Shown here: positions 26,992-38,065 of the stretch, piece by piece
Layout: every line of letters begins with the position of its first letter
Numbering within the stretch: position 1 is the first letter of the stretch
Notes under the pieces: generated by a model
The model's input: only the letters and a program-made list of their open reading frames with translations
What the model was told of the DNA's origin: nothing
The model's database searches: none
DNA from: Dipetalonema caudispina
Taxonomy: Eukaryota; Nematoda; Chromadorea; Rhabditida; Onchocercidae
Assembly: GCA_013365325.1 (NCBI GenBank)
Contig: JABVXV010000007.1
Location: 62,001 to 126,000 of the forward strand
Reading direction: 5' to 3'
DNA: 64,000 nucleotides
Position numbers and translations under genes: made by a program

Positions 26992-29900
26992 TCTACCTAG
27001 AACACTATTATTTGGTAATTTTAACAATTTTATCTGTTTCAGATTTCTTTTGGATTTTCGAAAAAAGTACAAACAGCGAAATAAAACAACGACGGAACAA
27101 ATTTACCAATTTTTAGAAAATATTAAGTCACCAACATTCAAATCCTAAATCTAGCCGAAAGTGATACTTTCCTTAGCAGTAATATTTATGTCGACGAATA
27201 CTTTTTTCAGTGTCTTCTTCTCATATTGATCCCTGACCCCGCCAACATCTCTATTCAAGAAATTTATGTTCAAGGATGGATCTATCGTCAGTGTTAATGT
27301 ATCACTCACTCGACGCACATTTTTATTCCCAACTGTTGATTTTGTGATTCCATGGTATAGATTATCGTCGCATCAAAACTCAACCACAGTTATTTTTAAT
27401 ATTTATAGAACGGAAAGGTGGAAAACTGATAGGATAGCGCTTAAATTCCTAAATCTTCGCTTTGTATGTTGTACAAATATCGTTGTAAACATGATCTTCT
27501 CTGTAATCGTCATGCATTTGAAAATCAATCGGATTTGAGATTTCAAACTATTCCAAACTTTATGAAGTTATTGAAACATTGTTGATTCAGAATTATAAAA
27601 TATACAAAATGTATTATTTTACTTCCGAAGCCAAATCCATCCCTTAATCAGCTTTTGTTTTCCAAAAAATTTTCCTTTTCTTACTAAATTTGATAACAGA
27701 TGACAGATGCTGGGATTGCTGGCATTGACGATCTCGTTTGCCGATCTTATCCTTTACATTTTTTAGTTTCTTTCGTATCATGAAATCAAAGTAAAAACAC
27801 TGAAACAACATCAAATTGTGTATCACTACGACATGACCCCACTGTTATTTGCCTTCCTTCTCTTCTACGTGAACTTCTACTTTCAAACATTTCTTACCAA
27901 TTGATAATTACCAAAATCTGATGAAACCTCCTGTCTTTTGAGCGATTTGCGATTGATGTCTTTTTTTGTCATTAATCAAACCATGATCTATCAAAACATG
28001 TAAACTGTCGTTTTTTTTTCGGAAATTTGAAATTTCACATTAATTGGAAATTAATGTTATATTAGTCAAGAACAGTAGATATGCAGAAAAAATCATCCAT
28101 TACTCAAAACTATTAAGTCTTGCTAATTTCTTAATTTGTGCCAAGAATTCTTGGAAATTGAGAAATTTCGCAACTTTGAACCTGCTAACAATAGTTTACT
28201 TTGGACATTGCAATTATAAAGGCTAACTTAAATGCCCAAATTTTAGCCTTTCCCTGTGGCGAAGATTTATTTATCATGTGAAAACCTATCTAAGTTTTAA
28301 TATGTACCTCCGATGAACTCAATAATTTCTAATTAATAAGGTCATCCAAAGTCTTTATAGTTTAAATACTGTATGATAAGATTATAATAATTTTATGCTT
28401 TCCATTCTTCTGTTCCGGTGGATTAAATACTTCGTTTGATTGATGCACACTTTGTATTATTTTAATGGAAACACTAAAGGACAGAAATGATTTTGTCAGT
28501 AATTTATCAAAAATCAACTTTTTTTACATCCTTAAACTTTATGAAGATGTTTCATAAAACTTTCAAAAACATATGAGAATCACAAACATCGCTGACATTG
28601 TCCCCAACTGCATAAACTATTCTTACCATTAATACCTCTATTTCAATATTTTAATTACTATTAATATTTTCATCTTCTTCACAACATTTCAATATTATCA
28701 TTTTAAAGACATTTCTTCCATCCATTTATAATTTGTAAAATTTGTAAAAAAATCAAAGAAATGATACGGATCGACGTCTATTTTTAAGTAATATATGTGT
28801 ATTTTGTCGGCGAGTTGACATATCTGTAGAATTTTATACTTTCAAGGGGGAATATAATCATCTTTACGACTTTACGACTTCTTCTTCTATCCAAATCTGG
28901 TGATGATAATTTGTTCAATATGATTAGCTTCAACAAAATATCACTTTTGAAGAATGCATCAGGTATCAGTAGCATCAAGCAACATTAATCTTGACCAAAT
29001 GTAGATAAAAAAGTGATCATTACTCTCTTGAAGACTATCATGTAAGATTTAATATGTCAAGCAATTAAAATATTTGATAAGAAAGAAAGGTAACAATGAT
29101 TAACGTAGCTCTGACATCAATTAAATACTCAAACTGAATGAAGAGAAACTTGGAATTTTTTCTTTTTTTGGTGGTGAGAGAACAAAATAAAGTAAATATG
29201 GCGTAATTAGTAGAATCAAAGTTAAAGCCTGCAGTATCACAAATGTTGCTATTGCTGTTTGTGTGATCGGTTGAACTTTTTACGAAAGATAAATGTATGA
29301 TACATGGAAGGGAATAAAATTTCCTGCAAAAAGATGTGAGTTATTTCTCGTAGACAAAAAATTGGGCATTTGCTCAATTAAATAAGGGAAATGAGTACTT
29401 TAATTAAAGTTGTCGTTTGCAGCGAGCGAGAAATTCTATTTTGTCATCTTTTCACCTAGTAATCCAATTCAGAATGACGCAATATCATATTTACGGAAGC
29501 CTTCAGAGCAGTTTTCTAATCGATAAACTATTTCGAATTTCAAATCTGTTCAAAAAAATGAGTGATTAGGTTTTTGATCTCCATAATTACACTCATTTTT
29601 GCCTCTGAAATTTAACCACATTGTAATTAAAAATTATAATTGAATAATTTGTATTTTCTAAGCAAACATCACTAAGATGAGTTTTTCAAGGAATAAATCA
29701 ATTTCAAAACTTTTATGGATTGTATTTTATCCTTTGAACAAGTTCTTCATCAATTTAAGCTTTTCATGAAAAAAAAAAAAAAGCTTTCAATAAGATTAAT
29801 TTACCTGCCATGAATGGATGATTGTCTTTCATTAAGGAACAAGAATTGTGAAGAACGAATAAATTGGTAAGGATCTAATGCATTCTAGAGTAGGAAAAAA

Positions 29901-30689
29901 AAAAGAATTTCTGGTAATTTACTATTAAAAGAACCTGTTTTATATGATGGACGGGACTAATGATGAAGGTAACAAGAGCAAAGGATTGAAATAGAAAAGA
30001 TAAGAGGGAGGAAGGGAGGATTACAGAATCTAGAATGGAATGGTATGGAATGGATACTATGTTTTCAACATCCGTGTATCCCTTGCCCTTGCCCATTAAA
30101 CTTTTTTTTATCCTTCTTTTTTAATATCATTTATTTGTGGATGTGCCGATAGCACACAAAATATTTCATAGTCTTCATTGTAACATACTACACATTCATT
30201 ACAGATATCATGCGGACATATAAATTCTTTTCTTCCTCTTTCCGTAAATCCAAAATCTCAATGCCAATGCGCCAAATCTTCTAAATCATCTCAAAGGGTC
30301 CTACTATTGAAATGCAAAAATGTAACAAAACGTGCTATGGGAGCTGATATTTTCAAAAAGTTTGCAAAAATTATCTGATCAATTATCGCTGTATTGTTTT
30401 TGATCAAAATAATGCCTATCTTCTACAACATTGCCTCTTCACTGCTGATATACTTTTGTTTGATTTGCATGAATATGGAAGGAATAAAGTAATATGAAAT
30501 GAATTCCAATGAGTTAACATATTCAATTCTTGCTGAAATTCATTTGCTATAACTTCAATCATTGAAATTAATGATTTGCAGATGGTGGATACGGTAAGCT
30601 AATATCATTTCGTTCTTTCACAACCTTAAACGATACGATCTCCCATTTCATCCATTGATATCATAAGCAACCACTGCAATTTCGACATT
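26992..30689. other. Intergenic region between the MARCH-like and DB-module genes
   Basis: The flanking genes diverge, so both promoters should lie here. No exon, RNA gene or transposon was recognised in 3.7 kb. Short frames such as 27266-27538 (+) and 28784-28978 (-) look like chance AT-rich frames. An upstream non-coding or extra 5' exon of either gene cannot be excluded. Confidence 0.55.
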
Positions 30690-33600
30690 ATGCAGCGGTT
30701 TACAACGTTATTTTTATGGATTAGCTGTTGCGTTATGTCATGTGCAGGACCGGCGGTAAGTGTGTCATACACAGGCAGTTATTGAAATAATGTCCTAGAA
30801 AATTCAATTGGGCCAGCTTATAGCAGTTTAGAAGCTGTTTAATTTGAGATATATTGATGTGTACTAGGATATTTAGGAAAGGTGGCATAAATATGTTGCT
30901 CAGGCTTAGAAAATTTAAGAAGTCTAAACTAATAATAGAATCCCGATTAGCAAGGAATTGTTTTAAAGTTATCACTATTCGGGTATGACATATCAGAAAT
31001 GATCATGAGGAAGCATATCATTATGTGACTATAGGCTCTTTAGTTTTATTGTAATCCTAGGCTAAATGCAAAATGATAAGGCTATAATTAGTCTAATTTT
31101 CTTGCTATTTGTTTCAGTTGTAAGAATAGCAATAATTTGACCATTGACCCCTCAATATGTTTTGTGATATGTAATAATCACTTGTAGATGGACAACAACA
31201 ACAACATTCCAATCAGTCTGCGAGTTCGAAATGGGATCAAAAGATTGCCTCATTCTTCGATGAATTATACAAATGATAAGCAACAATTGATAACAAATGA
31301 AATTGGTAGGTCAGATGTTGATCAGGTGGCCGAGTGGTTAAGGCGATGGACTGCTAATCCATTGGGGTATCCCCGCGTGAGTTCGAATCTCATCCTGGTC
31401 GCAGTTTTGTTAGATATGTCTTTAGGCCATATTGCTCATTGTCGTAAGAAAATTTCTATGAAACAAACGGAACTCTGACTTTAATCCCAATGATATATCT
31501 GATTTCGTTCCTTAATAAAAATTAAGTAGCACCAAAGGCTATATCATCATCGTTCATGAGGAAATCCTATGGATTATCATCCGGAAACTTCCTGCCGAAC
31601 TTTAATTCTCGTTTTCGCACTACAGTGGTTTATCAAAACCGGTTGGTTTCATTTCGAATTTCACACTGAAAGGAAAAAAAAACTCGTCGGTAATTCGGAT
31701 TGTATGACAAACTAATCGTCAGAATACGAAAACAATCTAAACATTAAGAGCAGATGATCTCTCACAACCGGATATTAGACATCAGTATGCCAAGAAAGTT
31801 TATGATGCAGCTTGTTTAACTATCTATTTCAGTTTACTCGGTTTTTTCGATTCCAAATAGAATGAGTAATTAGTTAAATTTGGAAATAAAAATTTAAGTA
31901 TCAAATATATCTAATTTCTCTTGTAGTAAATACTACAATCATTCAATGCGAGTAGCGCATGCGCCTCATATATACGTTTCATCAACAGCTACCGTTGTTC
32001 CTTTTCATGGTACCACTTTTCTTTCCCAGTCAAACTTTAAAATGGTACTCAATAATTCATTATCATATCTCATTTGAAATATTTGCTGATTGTTTAATCG
32101 CCGTAATTTTATCACGTCGTCGCAATTTTATCACTTCGTAGTAATTTCAATCACGTCGTAATTTCTTGTGTTTTATAGGTAACACTGGTCATAGACATGG
32201 TGCTGGAAAAATAAATGGGATCAGTATACCTTGGAAACAATTACCAAAGGTTCGAGTTGAATATAGACCAACAGAATTCAGGGCAAGCGCTAGTTCCAGT
32301 TTTTTTTCATTTTACATATATGTTATATTTCTGATTTTTATTGTTTGCTGCACGAGCGATAATAAAATGAGACTTCCGACTCTCTTCAAAAAAGGTTACC
32401 GCAAGATTTCATCTCAGTTTACAATTTTTAGGGTAATTCAAATGAAATCGCTTTGACTCCAAATATCAACAGCTTAAATTCAGCGTACGTTGCTGATTAA
32501 ATAATGCATAGTTTCTTTTTTTAATCGTTCTCGAACAATTTCCATACATTGCTAAAATCATCATTGTGAATTATTCAGCAAACGTATTACAGCCGATTAT
32601 CTCCTTATCAGCAACAACGACAGCACAACACTTATCATCACTATAAGAGGAATCAATTTTATACTCCTGCTTCTTCTTCATCATCGCAAACACAAGAATC
32701 TGATACAGTGCAACCATCGCTTTACTACAATCCTTGGGATCCATTCGGACTATTAAATAATCCGGTTTTTCGTTCTTTTTTTTTGTTAAAAATTAGACGA
32801 ACTTTTCTGCAAATAGTTATAAAATCCAAAACATCAAATTTTCTTAAATCAGAAATTTTCGATGCATTAATTTAATCATCAAATATATCTAGATTGTTAT
32901 TAATATATCTCATATTTACACCTCACCTTTTATCCATTTATCTTTATCTCTTCAATTAAATGAAAACGCAACAGATATTTGAATGAATCAAATCATTAAA
33001 TCGTAATTTTTAAGTGCAATTTTGTGAAAATTATAGTTCTGGAAGTCAATCTTCCCAAATCTTTTTGCTCCACAGCCACAGTTATTCATTTCAACCACAC
33101 CAAAAGCTGCTCGAAGTAATGCTACTTTCTTACTTTTCAATCTTTATGCATGGGAATTATTGCAGTTCCTATTCCATGATTCTTTCTGGAAAATTTACTT
33201 TGTAAACTAAAAACTGCTGAAGGTCTTGATCTCCAACAAGGATATACATTGGCACCAAAGAAATCGTCCTTGTCACCAAACGAAAAGCTTTCTCTTTGCT
33301 GCAAAAAACAAAATCTTTCACCATCTTGCCAACTTTTATGCAATTACGACACATTCACTGATCGTTCGGTGAGTGTCTTCGTTTGCTTGTAATTCATTGT
33401 GAGTTATCTTTTCGTCCTCTGTTTTAAATTTTACGTTGATTAGATTTCCTGTGAAAAGTTTGGTAACTTTAAAAATTTGGAAACTTTTTGTAATGAAATT
33501 AAGGAAGGGATAGAGCTACTTTGAATCATACAGAAAAGTAAATGTTTAAGAATAAACATCGACCGTCAGTTTTTCTTAATCACTCCGTCAAATTTGTACA

Positions 33601-34346
33601 TTTCTTTTATTGATTATTTTTGTTGAGTTTTTTAAAACTTCTACAGGAATTCTAAATTACAGGGGAAATCATTAAAAAAATACAATATCACAAATGATTG
33701 AACTCTGATCAATAGTTATCAGTGATTCGGTAGTTGTTACATTAAAATTTGTTTGCAGCTTGTGACTGCGGTGGTATCAAATCAGTGTCCCGGTTATGAG
33801 CTCGAAACAGCTTTCAATTGCGCTACTTCTAGAGTATGTTGCTTAATTCAAGTTTTTAAAATAATCAAATCTGAGGTATGCAAATGATCACTTTACTAGA
33901 TCCTAAATTTTTCACCTTTATTAGATTGTTTCCTTTTTCAATATTTTTTTTTTTTTTTTGAAACGAAAATGTTATTTCGGATACTTTTTGATTTACTTGT
34001 TGCATTAAATGGACAGAATATGATAGGATGACATGAAGTTATTAGCTTCTTTTGTCTTTTATTAACAATAATTTAAAATGAGCAAACTACAGGTAAGTTA
34101 TTGTTTCGCATGCAATTTATCACCTTTACTATCTGCCAAATACTGCAGGCAGATCATTCGGATTGCTGCATAAAAAATGGTATCGATAAATACAGAAATG
34201 GTCATTGCATGGTATTTTGTACAACACATCTCGGTAATCCTCGCAATACATTGCAGTACATCGATTGTCTACAAGTTTTTGACCGTATTAAGAACTGCTA
34301 TCGGGAATACCATGTCGTAAATCCGAATATTTATGGTGATTTATGA
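30690..34346 (+). CDS. Secreted nematode DB-module protein
   Basis: Proposed exons: 30690-30755, 31188-31305, 32179-32282, 32432-32484, 32593-32764, 33037-33115, 33223-33368, 33759-33833, 34149-34346; 336 aa. Residues 1-18 form a signal peptide (hydrophobic TLFLWISCCVMSC). Residues 23-200 are polar, rich in Asn, Gln and Ser. The C-terminal DB module has twelve cysteines: 223, 224, 233, 237, 256, 267, 277, 278, 291, 295, 311, 321, with the typical SLCCKKQ, CATS-type and DHSDCC motifs. DB modules (PF01682) occur in nematode extracellular proteins; molecular function is largely unknown. Exons 1, 2, 8 and 9 are firm. Exon 3 may end at 32249 (GT donor) or 32282 (GC donor); I prefer the latter because the extra residues look coding. 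The exon 7 acceptor (gaag at 33222) is weak; an alternative in the same phase ends at 33240. A tRNA gene lies in intron 2. Possible AATAAA at 34700-34705. Confidence 0.8.
31320..31401 (+). tRNA. tRNA-Ser (anticodon GCT)
   Basis: An 82-base tRNA with every class II part: acceptor stem GATCAGG paired with CCTGGTC (one G-T wobble), D-arm, five-pair anticodon stem ATGGA/TCCAT around loop CTGCTAA with anticodon GCT at 31353-31355, a long variable arm (GGGGTATCCCC), the T-loop TTCGAAT and discriminator G at 31401. It decodes AGC and AGT. There is no encoded CCA and no intron, as usual for eukaryotic tRNA-Ser(GCT). The internal A box (TGGCCGAGTGG) and B box (GTTCGAATC) should serve RNA polymerase III; a TTTT run at 31404-31407 directly after the gene is a likely terminator. 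It sits in intron 2 of the DB-module gene, same strand. Confidence 0.96.
31404..31407 (+). terminator. Short T-run after tRNA-Ser
   Basis: Four T residues follow the tRNA closely and fit a minimal RNA polymerase III terminator. Four is weak, so read-through into the host intron is possible. Confidence 0.5.
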
Positions 34347-34393
34347 GGCATAGAGTTGAAGGAACTCTTGAATACTTCATTAGGTTGTTAGAC

Positions 34394-34432
34394 TGTTTAA
34401 ATATTTAAACAGCATGTTTAAATATTTAAACA
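34394..34432. repeat. Two tandem 18-bp palindromes
   Basis: The palindrome TGTTTAAATATTTAAACA occurs at 34394-34411 and again at 34415-34432, giving a 21-base period. It begins about 50 bases after the stop codon of the DB-module gene, so it may lie in its 3' UTR. Confidence 0.9.
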
Positions 34433-35297
34433 ACATTTACTTATCGCTAAATGTGGTTTACCTTCGAGAGAATGGCAAAGATCGTTGGAGGCTCTTCACT
34501 ACCTGAATCAAGAAGAGAGACATATCATCGAGAAGCATTCTAATTCTCTGTTAACTAACCTCTCGAAAAATTTGCTTCATACAAAAAAAGATATTTAACA
34601 ATATCTTGCTAATTTTTAGATATTAGTTTTATCATAGGAATTTTATTGGTCAGTTATTTGTGGCATTCTTGAGATGTTTTTTTAAACAATTATAAGTGCA
34701 ATAAAAGACTATGCCTCATCATAAGATAACCAAAGAATGACAAGCTTGCATCATTGCTGCAGAACTACTATGATTACAACGCCCTTTTTAAGCTGAAATT
34801 TCAGCAGTTTTCTAATGCAATGCATCCCATAAGTGATATTCTACTCCAAAGGATCAAATAAAAGTGTTATATCGAATTTAAAAGAGAAGCTGACTTTATT
34901 TTCGAATTGGCCTGAATATAGATAAGTCCTCGTTCATGAGTGCAGGAGAGTTTACCCTAGTTTTCGCCTAATTTGATTAACGGAATACAGAAATCGATTA
35001 GTAACTTTGTTTCGTCCACTCAACGATTTCGAAATACCACATCCATTCAAATGAAAAAATTTGAAAAAGTATTTGACATTATGAACTATAGAAATGAGGA
35101 ATATTTGATAAAAGCTGTAACAACTTTGGATATAGACAGAATATAAATGGAAAATTATGGAGTGGTATTTCGAAAGGTATCTATCATTCAGATCTTTATC
35201 ATTCTCGGAAACAAATTTGTGTCATTGTAACATTTGCTGAAGAAAAATGCGCATTAACCAGTGCATGCCAAAAAATCTACAAACAGACTTTATAAAA

Positions 35298-35352
35298 CAT
35301 TTTTCACAATGAAGTAACTCCGCTCATCGTAGTTACTTCATTGTGAAAAATG
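35298..35352. repeat. Perfect inverted repeat, 22-bp stem and 11-base loop
   Basis: Bases 35298-35319 and 35331-35352 are exact reverse complements; the loop is ccgctcatcgt. The arm contains ttcacaatgaagtaact. The structure could fold as an RNA hairpin or extrude as a cruciform. Whether it is transcribed is unknown. Confidence 0.9.
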
Positions 35353-38065
35353 AGGTCTGCTGATCGACAGATAAGACCTGAAGGATGCTTGGCTGAAATA
35401 ATGCCTATCTCTATGAATTACTTCAGAACATCATCTATCAGCAGTAGATGTTACGAAGAGAATGTGCGACAGTCGATAACTTTTTAACTATTAATTACCT
35501 TCGAATAAATTCATCCAAAAATCATATAAACTAACCTCCATTAGACTATAGTACTAGAATCGGAAATTAAGTACCAGAAGTATGAAATTACATCTAATTT
35601 TCATATAAATACAGAATGTATTTCTAGTATAACGATATCACTTAAAAAAGTTAGACAGAAATACAACGACTACAAACATATTAATAAATCCTTTGTTACT
35701 TAGAAGAGAAGTGGTAATTAATTCTAATCATTGAGAGGGAATTACAGGAATATCGAGAAGAGATATCTTAAGGACATAGAATTTCATGATTTAAGAAATG
35801 AGATCTTTAAATATAATATTTCATCAATAGTTCCCGTCTCGGGAGTAATGGATACAGTTAAACTAATATGCCAAGAAATTCGAGAGATATCTGAAGAAAT
35901 CGGAATCCAGAGAAAAGTCATCCTTTCCGGAAATTATTCACGTAGGAAATAAATGCTTCACCATGTGTTAGGTACAAGGTAAGGTTGTAAGATAATAAAG
36001 TCTTTCATCGGTTCAAAAGACGATTTATTTAAACTATTTAGTAACACAGTTTGACAAGTCTATAAATTCCCATGTACAGCACAGTTTCAAAAATGATGAT
36101 GAAACGATTTGCCAAAAGATCGGATGTAAGAGATAAATAGTTCAAGTTGTAACTTCAAAAGCTTTTCACTTACGTCGATAAGATATAACAATTAGCAACG
36201 CTTCCCTTCCAAATGAGAACGAGCATCTCTCGATTATTCATTGTTCAAACAATAAGAAACCCTTGTCAATTGAACTTTGACCTCCCAAACTCGCGAGGTG
36301 CTCCTTACCACTTTTAAGGTAATATAAAATTGGGGCAATGACTGGTATCTTCGTATGAAGCGACCAATTTGCAGGATAAAAACAAGAAACATATAAATGA
36401 AAATGAGGATTAAATGCTTTTTCCATTAGAATCATCAACCGGAATTCAGTCAGGATTTTGTGGCACAAAATATTTATTAGTCTGATGATGGACAGCTGAA
36501 ACTGGTTGAAGCAAATTGAATTCAAATGATAGCAATAGTATTTCAGACTAGACAAGTTAAGGAATTTTTCCCAGAATATGACATTCATAACTGATTTCCA
36601 ACGGTATTTATGTTCCATTCATGTTCTTTTTCGAAAATAATTTTTTAATTCCATTATTTCTAGGGTTAAGTGAAATTTCTCTGAAATTTCTTCAGCTAAG
36701 TTAGAATCAAAAGTTTTGAAAAGCAGAAACTAAGCATGAAGAAAAGCGATATCAAAAGAAAGACGTAAGATATTAGATGAATCAGAGCATGAAAAAACTT
36801 ACGAAAGTTGAGAAAAAAAAATTATGATAGCGTAAAAATGTATCGAATCATTAGTAGTTTAGGCATAACGATGAACTGCAACTGATATAGCTCTACCCTT
36901 CTGTGATATGATTGAAATGAGGAGAGGATGTATTAGATGTATCTTTGGTCTTCATTTCAGATGTTTCCCGGATTTCTGAACGTTTCAGTATACCTTATTA
37001 GAATATTCACAAAACCAAACTTATAACTGTTTGTCAATTCATTATCGACTCTTCAATGGAATAAACATATCATATTTAAATATGCTAATATGTGATTAAC
37101 ACTTTAGAACATAAAAAGCAAACATTTATTACTATTTCACCAAAAAAAAAAATAGTTCAAAATTTTGGCAAGAAATTTGACTGCACAGCAGTGCAAAAAT
37201 TATAATAATCAGTATGTGTAGAAAAGCTTACCTAAAGAGATAAGTGAGAAGATAAATAGGAAAGATAATAGGAAATAAGCGATACAAGTTGTAATAGGTT
37301 GGTTGCTGGAAACTCTGAAAATTTCATTCCTGCTTCCTTGAGAAAAAGATTGAAAGGAAATTGATGAAATGCTTGACTATCGAAAGACAGAGAAATAAAT
37401 ATAAAAATAAATACACGATATTTGGGATCACCAATGTGGAAATCGAAAACATACCCGAATATGTGAATGATATGGACAGATACGACAAAATGAATGATTA
37501 TCATCTAAATACAAATAATTATAGAATAAATGCTTTAAAACAAATATTAATTTCATATAAGAATTCCATCAAAAGAGCAGTTTTTCAAGATATGAATTAA
37601 ACAACTGATAATAATTCAATAGATGATGACAGTTTATAGAAATTGATAAACAAATAAACATTATGTTATTCCGATGAATAAATAAAATAGCTATTAAAGT
37701 ATAAACAGTTGAACAGATATTGTAATGATAAGCTAAAACTAAGTTGGATGAGTAACAACTAAATATGAGCAATAATAATAAATTACAAATATTTAGCACC
37801 TGAAAAAAACTTGGATATATAATGGAAGCGCGGAATAACCAATCGAAAAATTTGGCCAGTGAACTGTTTATTTAGCTCATTTGGGAACATAAAATTTTAT
37901 AGCTTCCGACTAAAATCAAAAAATACGGCCGAAATCTTCATAAAATCGTATACAGGAAGAATTCTGGCAAAAAATTTTCATGATTTGGGGTCCGAATTGA
38001 AATTCGGAAATGACCTTGAATATTTAATTGTTCCAGAAGTTCACCACCAAAAATGGTACCTTTTG

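Larger units (their letters stand above)
34347..38065. other. Intergenic region between the DB-module gene and the Asn/Ser-rich gene
   Basis: The flanking genes converge. No gene is recognised. The stretch holds a tandem pair of 18-bp palindromes (34394-34432) and a perfect 22-bp stem hairpin (35298-35352). Frames at 35731-35952 (+) and 36238-36618 (-) lack a recognised family and splice context. Confidence 0.55.

Noticed and set aside
27266..27538. 90-codon plus-strand frame
   Set aside because: Composition typical of non-coding AT-rich DNA and no splice partners or family.
35731..35952. 73-codon frame with the string VILSGNYSRR
   Set aside because: I considered a retroelement or SGNH-hydrolase-like remnant, but similarity is too slight to claim and no other element parts were seen.
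36238..36618. 126-codon frame on the minus strand
   Set aside because: Long for the region, but its composition follows the AT-rich background, it has no recognised family and no convincing splice partners; probably chance.
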